From Candidatus Saccharimonadota bacterium (lineage in GTDB: Bacteria > Patescibacteriota > Saccharimonadia > Saccharimonadales > Saccharimonadaceae), in the NCBI GenBank assembly GCA_024402895.1, contig JAKSSX010000001.1, forward strand, positions 109,920-173,919: a DNA stretch of 64,000 nucleotides, written 5' to 3'. This document shows, in pieces, positions 59,974 through 64,000 of this stretch; the stretch's first letter is position 1, and the number at the start of each line of letters is the position of its first letter. Under the pieces are notes generated by a model. It was not told the DNA's origin. It saw only the letters and a list, made by a program, of their open reading frames with translations, and ran no database searches. Position numbers and translations under genes: made by a program.

Positions 59974-61413
59974 ATGAAAATATTCAAAAAAATATTAGCA
60001 ATTATGATTCTGAATTTGTGCGCCGTTTCTATTTGTTTTGCGGCTGACGGTTCTGACGATTTGTTTTATTGGCCGTGCTATGATTTGGAGATTATTTTCG
60101 CGAGAGGCTCTGGTGGCAGGCTGTATGAAACGAATGAGTTTAAAACCTTAGTCGAGTCGGCACAGAAAATTACTAATAGTCATGGTCTTTCTGTGATGGT
60201 TCATGATTTGGACTATCCTGCAATTGATGTTGAGACGCCTGCACATTTAATTGGCGCTTTTGTTTCTGCCGGTAAGGCGTTTGAGTTTGGTGATAGCGTT
60301 AAGGATGGCGTCGCGAAATTGAAGGAGCATTATCGCGTTCAGAGTGTGAACTGTCCGGATATGGATTTCGCTTTTGTGGGTTACTCGCAGGGCGCGATGG
60401 TTGTTTCTCAGTCGGCAGATTACTTTGATTCTAAGCGAGTGAAATTTATTATGTTGGCTGGCGATCCAAATACTTATTTGCCGGAAGGTGAAGGTTTGTT
60501 CCCGGCTGCCTGCGATGGTGGTGCCTTGTCGCCGTGGCGAACTTATGCGCCGAATTGTAGGACTTATGAAGGCGTGTTTGGTGCGCGAAAGCCGTACGAA
60601 TTGAGTGCGCTTACTGGCAAGTATTCGCTTTGGTGTAATCGCGAAGATTATATTTGCGGTAGCTCTAAAAATCCTTTGAAAAATTCCGGTCACGTTACGT
60701 ATGCAGAGAGTGCTTTTTCTTGGGGCGTGACGCGTTTGGCGCAGATGTATCTGGAAGCGAATGTTGGAAATGATACGCGTCCGGTTTTTAGAAGTATGCG
60801 CAGTAATTCGATAATGTATGATGAGTCGCTTATTGATGACGGAAGATTTGGTGCCGAAATTGAGGCGCCAGAGAATATTTCTGTTTGGCGTGATGGTGAT
60901 AAGTTGCGATTATATTGGACGCAGAGTGCTGGAAAGTATTTGTTGATTAAGTTTAATGGTTTTGACTTAGGCTATATTGACGCAGATTTGGGTGAGTTTG
61001 AAATACGTGATGTAGATTTCAATTCTGACTATTCTCTAAGTTTGGCCTGGATGGATTCGACTGGCGAATTGGGTAATTTTATCGAACGGAAATCGGAAGA
61101 TGTTTCCGATGAAGCGCCTGTAATTGAGGTGCAAAATTCGGAAACTATTGAGGATATTTTAAAGCCGGAATTTCCTAAGATTTCAACGATGAATGTGGTT
61201 AATTCTGCGTCGAATTTTGGCGCTGCTGCGGTGCAGAATGTCAGTGAAAATATGGCAGACAATATTGATCATTCCGGAGTCGTTTTAAGACCTAAAAGCA
61301 GTGGGAGTAGTCTTAGCTTTGCTAATAAATCTGAAATTGTTGGGATTATTTTGAGCATGATTGGCGCGGGTGGCTTACTGATAATTTTCGTTATTCAGAA
61401 GCGGCGTGGATGA
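59974..61413 (+). CDS. Secreted cutinase-like serine esterase with C-terminal membrane anchor
   Basis: The 479 residues start with a signal peptide (1-24) and continue with a cutinase-type alpha/beta hydrolase (about 30-260): IIFARGSGG near 41, the nucleophile motif GYSQGA near 134, a downstream Asp in EDYICG and a His in SGHVTY, with paired Cys residues. The second half is a strand-rich linker and a final membrane segment with basic end (QKRRG). Cutinase relatives in Actinobacteria are esterases or phospholipases. Start at 59974 is preferred for the signal peptide; an AATAAT box ends seven bases earlier. Confidence 0.8.
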   Translation: MKIFKKILAIMILNLCAVSICFAADGSDDLFYWPCYDLEIIFARGSGGRLYETNEFKTLVESAQKITNSHGLSVMVHDLDYPAIDVETPAHLIGAFVSAGKAFEFGDSVKDGVAKLKEHYRVQSVNCPDMDFAFVGYSQGAMVVSQSADYFDSKRVKFIMLAGDPNTYLPEGEGLFPAACDGGALSPWRTYAPNCRTYEGVFGARKPYELSALTGKYSLWCNREDYICGSSKNPLKNSGHVTYAESAFSWGVTRLAQMYLEANVGNDTRPVFRSMRSNSIMYDESLIDDGRFGAEIEAPENISVWRDGDKLRLYWTQSAGKYLLIKFNGFDLGYIDADLGEFEIRDVDFNSDYSLSLAWMDSTGELGNFIERKSEDVSDEAPVIEVQNSETIEDILKPEFPKISTMNVVNSASNFGAAAVQNVSENMADNIDHSGVVLRPKSSGSSLSFANKSEIVGIILSMIGAGGLLIIFVIQKRRG

Positions 61414-61420
61414 TAACAAA

Positions 61421-61447
61421 AATAGTCCCGTGAAGGACTATTCTTGA
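61421..61447. terminator. Intrinsic terminator between convergent genes
   Basis: AATAGTCC and GGACTATT pair around a six-base loop; the minus-strand side has TTTTTGTT, suiting the gene ending at 61481. Confidence 0.7.
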
Positions 61448-61480
61448 AGAAAAGTGCGAGGTTCACTCGATTTAGGCGAG

Positions 61481-61741
61481 TTAGCCTTCGATAAGCGTCC
61501 AAGCTAGGGACGCAGTATCGAACTCGAGCTGGCAACTTAGTTTTCCAACTACGCACTGAAAAATGTGCTTAGCTGAGTTGCCGACGAATTTGATGCGACT
61601 ACTGATTGTCTCAGTGATCTCGACTTCGCCCTCCCCCGCTTTGCGGAAGTATAGAGGCTGGCATGGAATACGATTGTAGTTAAACAATGCCATGACTTCT
61701 ACTTTCTCGCCTTGGTTTGCTTGGTTGTTAATAATATTCAT
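61481..61741 (-). CDS. Small protein, paralogue of the polymerase-linked protein at 35063
   Basis: The 86 residues are soluble with a strand-rich core. The pattern PLYFRKAG.GEVEITE...KFVG...QC.V.KL...DTASLAWTLIEG lines up with the 92-residue protein at 35063-35341 without large gaps. AAGGAG lies six bases before the ATG. The promoter (TATAAT at 61887-61892) leaves a leader of about 140 bases with hairpins. Confidence 0.65.
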   Translation of the reverse strand: MNIINNQANQGEKVEVMALFNYNRIPCQPLYFRKAGEGEVEITETISSRIKFVGNSAKHIFQCVVGKLSCQLEFDTASLAWTLIEG

Positions 61742-61892
61742 AAATTACTCCTTGAAATTGATTTAAATTTTTTGGAGTCATTTATGTGAGCCATGGTTTT
61801 CGGCTCGGTGCCGCCCGCACAATGACAAGATGCTGGCGACGATGCGCATTACGACTGCAGTGACCGAAGTGTGCTGTCGTGATTAAATTATA
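61742..61892 (-). promoter_or_regulatory. Promoter and long structured leader of the 86-aa gene
   Basis: From the TATAAT at 61887-61892 to the ATG lie about 140 untranslated bases, long for this genome. Pairings include ACGAC/GTCGT with inner GCA/TGC near 61850-61880 and GAGCC/GGCTC at about 61787-61810. A cis-acting regulator is possible; no known riboswitch core is recognised. Confidence 0.4.
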
Positions 61893-62120
61893 GCGCGAAG
61901 AATTATGCTTATGCTAGTCTTGAAATCTGTAATTTTTAGCAGAATAATAGCGTGTAAAAATGTAGCTTTACGTGTGGAGTAGTAGTGGATAATGTTTTGA
62001 AGAAATCCCCAGAAAACGGAAATGCATCGCTTGGTAGCGATGCATCTGCGTGTGGTTAACCTAATACTTATAATATAGCACACTTTTGACAAAAAGTCAA
62101 TAGTTTTTCATAATTTTAGG
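61893..62120 (-). other. Intergenic stretch with a promoter and a perfect hairpin
   Basis: A minus-strand promoter (TTGACT at 62095-62100, 17 bases, TATATT at 62072-62077) is followed 25 bases later by a perfect ten-pair hairpin at 62022-62045 (ATGCATCGCT, loop, AGCGATGCAT). The downstream bases are T-rich but no clear T-run follows. No credible protein gene is seen. A short RNA or leader is possible. Confidence 0.4.
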
Positions 62121-63152
62121 TTAAAGTTCTTTAATTTTAGGGATATAAACGTAAAAATCCTGATCGTAAGCAAGGTTTTTATCGATTGCAGCCTGAGCGA
62201 TTTTACATATTTTATTAATGCGTTCGCCGTTTACGAGTGGCGTAATATAGCGAACTTTACCTGGGTGATGAATATTGTAATGCTCTTTTGGTTCTTCTTT
62301 GCTTGCCTGAACGCGAGTAGCTTTAGTCCAAATATCCCAGCTTTTTGCGAAGCGTGAGTTTTTAATAATATCGATGCATTCGCTTTCCTTGAGGCGATAG
62401 AAATCGTCGCGACTAATCAAGCCGTCGTCATTCAACCCTTTTACAATGTCTGCGATTAGTTGCATGGAATAGCGGCAGGCGTGATTGCGGTAATAGATGG
62501 AAAGTTTACTTGTTTGTGAAACGAATTTGCGTGCACATTTCTTAGTCTTGAATGAGATTTCGTCATTCCCCTGCTCATCTTTTTGAACCTCTAAATCGTT
62601 ATAGAGTTCCTCAACTACTGCGAGATCGAAAACGCCGTATGTAATTGCGCCATTGCTCATGGAATATTCTAGGCGGTCGGCGCTTAGTTGAGGCGTATCG
62701 TTGTCGGCGATTGGGTACTTATGATAATCGTCGACGTCGGCCGTCGTAAAGCCGTCACGTTTGAGCAATGCCTGGATCTCTTTAGAGTTTGCGATAATTT
62801 CACTAGTTAAATCTTCGGTTGACTCTTGTGTTTCGTAATCGCCATTTAGAAAATCGATGCAATGTTTGAAAACTGGCGTTGCGATATCATGAAAAAGACC
62901 AGCGAGAGTCTGTTTCTTGTCGTGCGTAAAGTGCCAAACAATTAGTGCGACACCGATTGAGTGGTCGAGGCTGGAATACCATTCGCGGCAATTAAAAAGT
63001 TTTGTGTAGTAAACGCCGCAAGTCATAGAAATATGCTGCTGCTTGAGCATGGCTGGCGTTTCGATATATTCCTCGAGCCATTCAGGAAAATCCGGTTCGA
63101 GAATTTTGAAGTAGTCCTTAATGTATTGAGGAATTGTTTGTAGATATGACAT
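62121..63152 (-). CDS. HD-domain phosphohydrolase
   Basis: The 343 residues carry the HD metal-binding set: LDHSIGVALIVWHF, LAGLFHDIATPVFKH (the HD pair) and ADRLEYS further on. This matches dGTPase/YfbR-like or signalling phosphohydrolases; the substrate is unknown, but its place after ung and tmk suggests nucleotides. Its ATG overlaps the ung stop as TAATG. Confidence 0.85.
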   Translation of the reverse strand: MSYLQTIPQYIKDYFKILEPDFPEWLEEYIETPAMLKQQHISMTCGVYYTKLFNCREWYSSLDHSIGVALIVWHFTHDKKQTLAGLFHDIATPVFKHCIDFLNGDYETQESTEDLTSEIIANSKEIQALLKRDGFTTADVDDYHKYPIADNDTPQLSADRLEYSMSNGAITYGVFDLAVVEELYNDLEVQKDEQGNDEISFKTKKCARKFVSQTSKLSIYYRNHACRYSMQLIADIVKGLNDDGLISRDDFYRLKESECIDIIKNSRFAKSWDIWTKATRVQASKEEPKEHYNIHHPGKVRYITPLVNGERINKICKIAQAAIDKNLAYDQDFYVYIPKIKEL

Positions 63153-63799
63153 TACCAGTTAATCTCCTGTTTGTTCCATTTTTTCAGTTGTTCGTTACAC
63201 TTAACAAAGTGGTTATTGCCGAAGAATCCGTTATGAGCTGAAAGCGGTGACGGGTGGGCGGATTCGAGAACTAAGTGCTTGTTAGAATCAATGAATGCTT
63301 TTTTGTCTCGCGCATCGCGTCCCCATAATAGGAAAACGAGATGATCGCAGTGCTCGTTTAGATATTTGATGATATGCTCCGTGAAAGTTTCCCAGCCCTT
63401 GCCACGATGACTGCCGGCCATATGAGCTTCGACGGTTAGAACATTGTTTAGTAGTAAAACGCCCTGCTCTGACCAGCGTCGTAGGTTGCCGGAATTTGGA
63501 ATTTCTGTGCCAGTCTCGGCATTTATTTCTTTAAAAATATTGCGAAGCGATGGTGGTAATTGGATGCCGTCGCGGACAGAAAATGCGAGGCCGTGTGCCT
63601 GCCCTGGTCCATGGTATGGATCTTGGCCGATGATGACGACTTTTACTTCGTTCAAATCTGTTGTGAAGGCGGAAAATACCTGTTGTTTTGGCGGATAAAT
63701 TGTCTTCTCGGAATATGATTTGCTCAAAAAGGCGGATAACTGCTTGAAGTAATCCTGCTCGAATTCGTTTTGCAGAATTGGTTTCCAGGATTCATGCAT
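63152..63799 (-). CDS. ung: Uracil-DNA glycosylase
   Basis: The 215-residue family 1 enzyme removes uracil from DNA. The water-activating loop GQDPYHGPGQAHGLAFSV (residues about 58-75) and the minor-groove loop HPSPLSAHNGFFG near the C-terminus are intact. It begins three bases after tmk and precedes the HD hydrolase, forming an operon concerned with dUTP/uracil control. Confidence 0.97.
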   Translation of the reverse strand: MHESWKPILQNEFEQDYFKQLSAFLSKSYSEKTIYPPKQQVFSAFTTDLNEVKVVIIGQDPYHGPGQAHGLAFSVRDGIQLPPSLRNIFKEINAETGTEIPNSGNLRRWSEQGVLLLNNVLTVEAHMAGSHRGKGWETFTEHIIKYLNEHCDHLVFLLWGRDARDKKAFIDSNKHLVLESAHPSPLSAHNGFFGNNHFVKCNEQLKKWNKQEINW

Positions 63800-63802
63800 A
63801 AT

Positions 63803-64000
63803 TTATAGGCCAAAAAGTTTTACTAATGATTCGTGAATCTCTTCAATTGAAGGGCTTGCATCTACGGTTGGAATATTGAAATCTTTTGCAATGTGAACGT
63901 AGGCATTGTCGACTTTGTGTTGGAAGTCCATTGATTTAGATTCGAAAGTGTCATTTTTGGAGTTATCGTCGCGACCACTTTGACGTGCGAGGCGAGTCTG
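63803..64000 (-). CDS. tmk: Thymidylate kinase, C-terminal part
   Basis: The last 65 codons are present; the N-terminus is outside the window. The segment RLARQSGRDDNSKNDTFE followed by MDFQHKVDNAY and a VDASPSIEEIHESLVKLF end matches the C-terminal LID and helix region of dTMP kinase, which makes dTDP. Its stop lies three bases before the ung start. Confidence 0.85.
   Translation of the reverse strand, partial: QTRLARQSGRDDNSKNDTFESKSMDFQHKVDNAYVHIAKDFNIPTVDASPSIEEIHESLVKLFGL

Noticed and set aside
61883..62092. Minus-strand frame of 69 codons in the intergenic stretch
   Set aside because: The start lies near the -10 box of the promoter at 62072, composition is random-like, and a hairpin interrupts it.

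Overview
The window looks like chromosomal DNA of a reduced-genome Patescibacterium, most likely a Candidatus Saccharibacteria (TM7) relative. This rests on gene content and expression signals, because no 16S rRNA is present. Genes are dense (about 55 in 64 kb), GC is moderate to low, TGA serves as a stop codon, and both tRNAs encode their CCA. More than twenty genes have a -10 box only 6-8 nt before the start codon, which implies leaderless mRNAs. There is a large secreted cysteine-containing surface protein and a MurD/MurL pair for D-Glu incorporation.

Layout. 1-5622: a HerA-like ATPase operon (DUF3048 protein, acidic coiled-coil protein, ATPase), an acetyltransferase and gltX, all minus. 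5650-8360: small units with their own promoters and terminators: a frameshifted coiled-coil gene, a Thr/Pro-rich lipoprotein, a candidate structured RNA of about 340 nt, and a membrane-anchored protein. 8367-17600: a small alarmone synthetase, uvrB, murD-murL, a HAD protein and uvrA. 17597-21303: two divergent polytopic membrane proteins of glycosyltransferase or DUF2142 type. 21314-27344: small proteins, a kinase-like/aldolase fusion, polA and dcd. 27450-33783: a 1744-residue secreted protein and its membrane coiled-coil partner. 33829-40221: a Y-family polymerase with a small partner, a zinc-ribbon protein, a UvrD-type helicase-nuclease and an RlmD-type methyltransferase. 40254-46487: two ABC systems and membrane proteins. 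46531-47515: tRNA-Gln followed by a low-GC DUF998 gene between two copies of one terminator-like repeat. 47531-53573: zinc-ribbon, Nudix, rmuC, DUF308, CorA, hemolysin III and unknown genes, plus a 31-codon gene. 53759-55609: tRNA-Ala followed by a two-gene unknown cassette and a small membrane protein. 55647-64000: prmC, a SleB-type hydrolase, a histidine phosphatase, an ABC exporter, a cutinase-like esterase, an HD hydrolase, ung and the 3' end of tmk.

How the genes work together. DNA repair and uracil control are over-represented: UvrA, UvrB, Pol I, Y-polymerase, UvrD-nuclease, RmuC, dCTP deaminase, uracil-DNA glycosylase and thymidylate kinase. MurD and MurL together would put D-glutamate into peptidoglycan without a free glutamate racemase. 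Secreted or surface proteins and three ABC systems fit an episymbiotic lifestyle.

The strongest candidate for something undescribed is the RNA gene at about 7211-7552. It has its own promoter, a long 5'/3' closing helix, several internal hairpins and an intrinsic terminator, and I cannot match it to tmRNA, RNase P, SRP or 6S RNA by eye.
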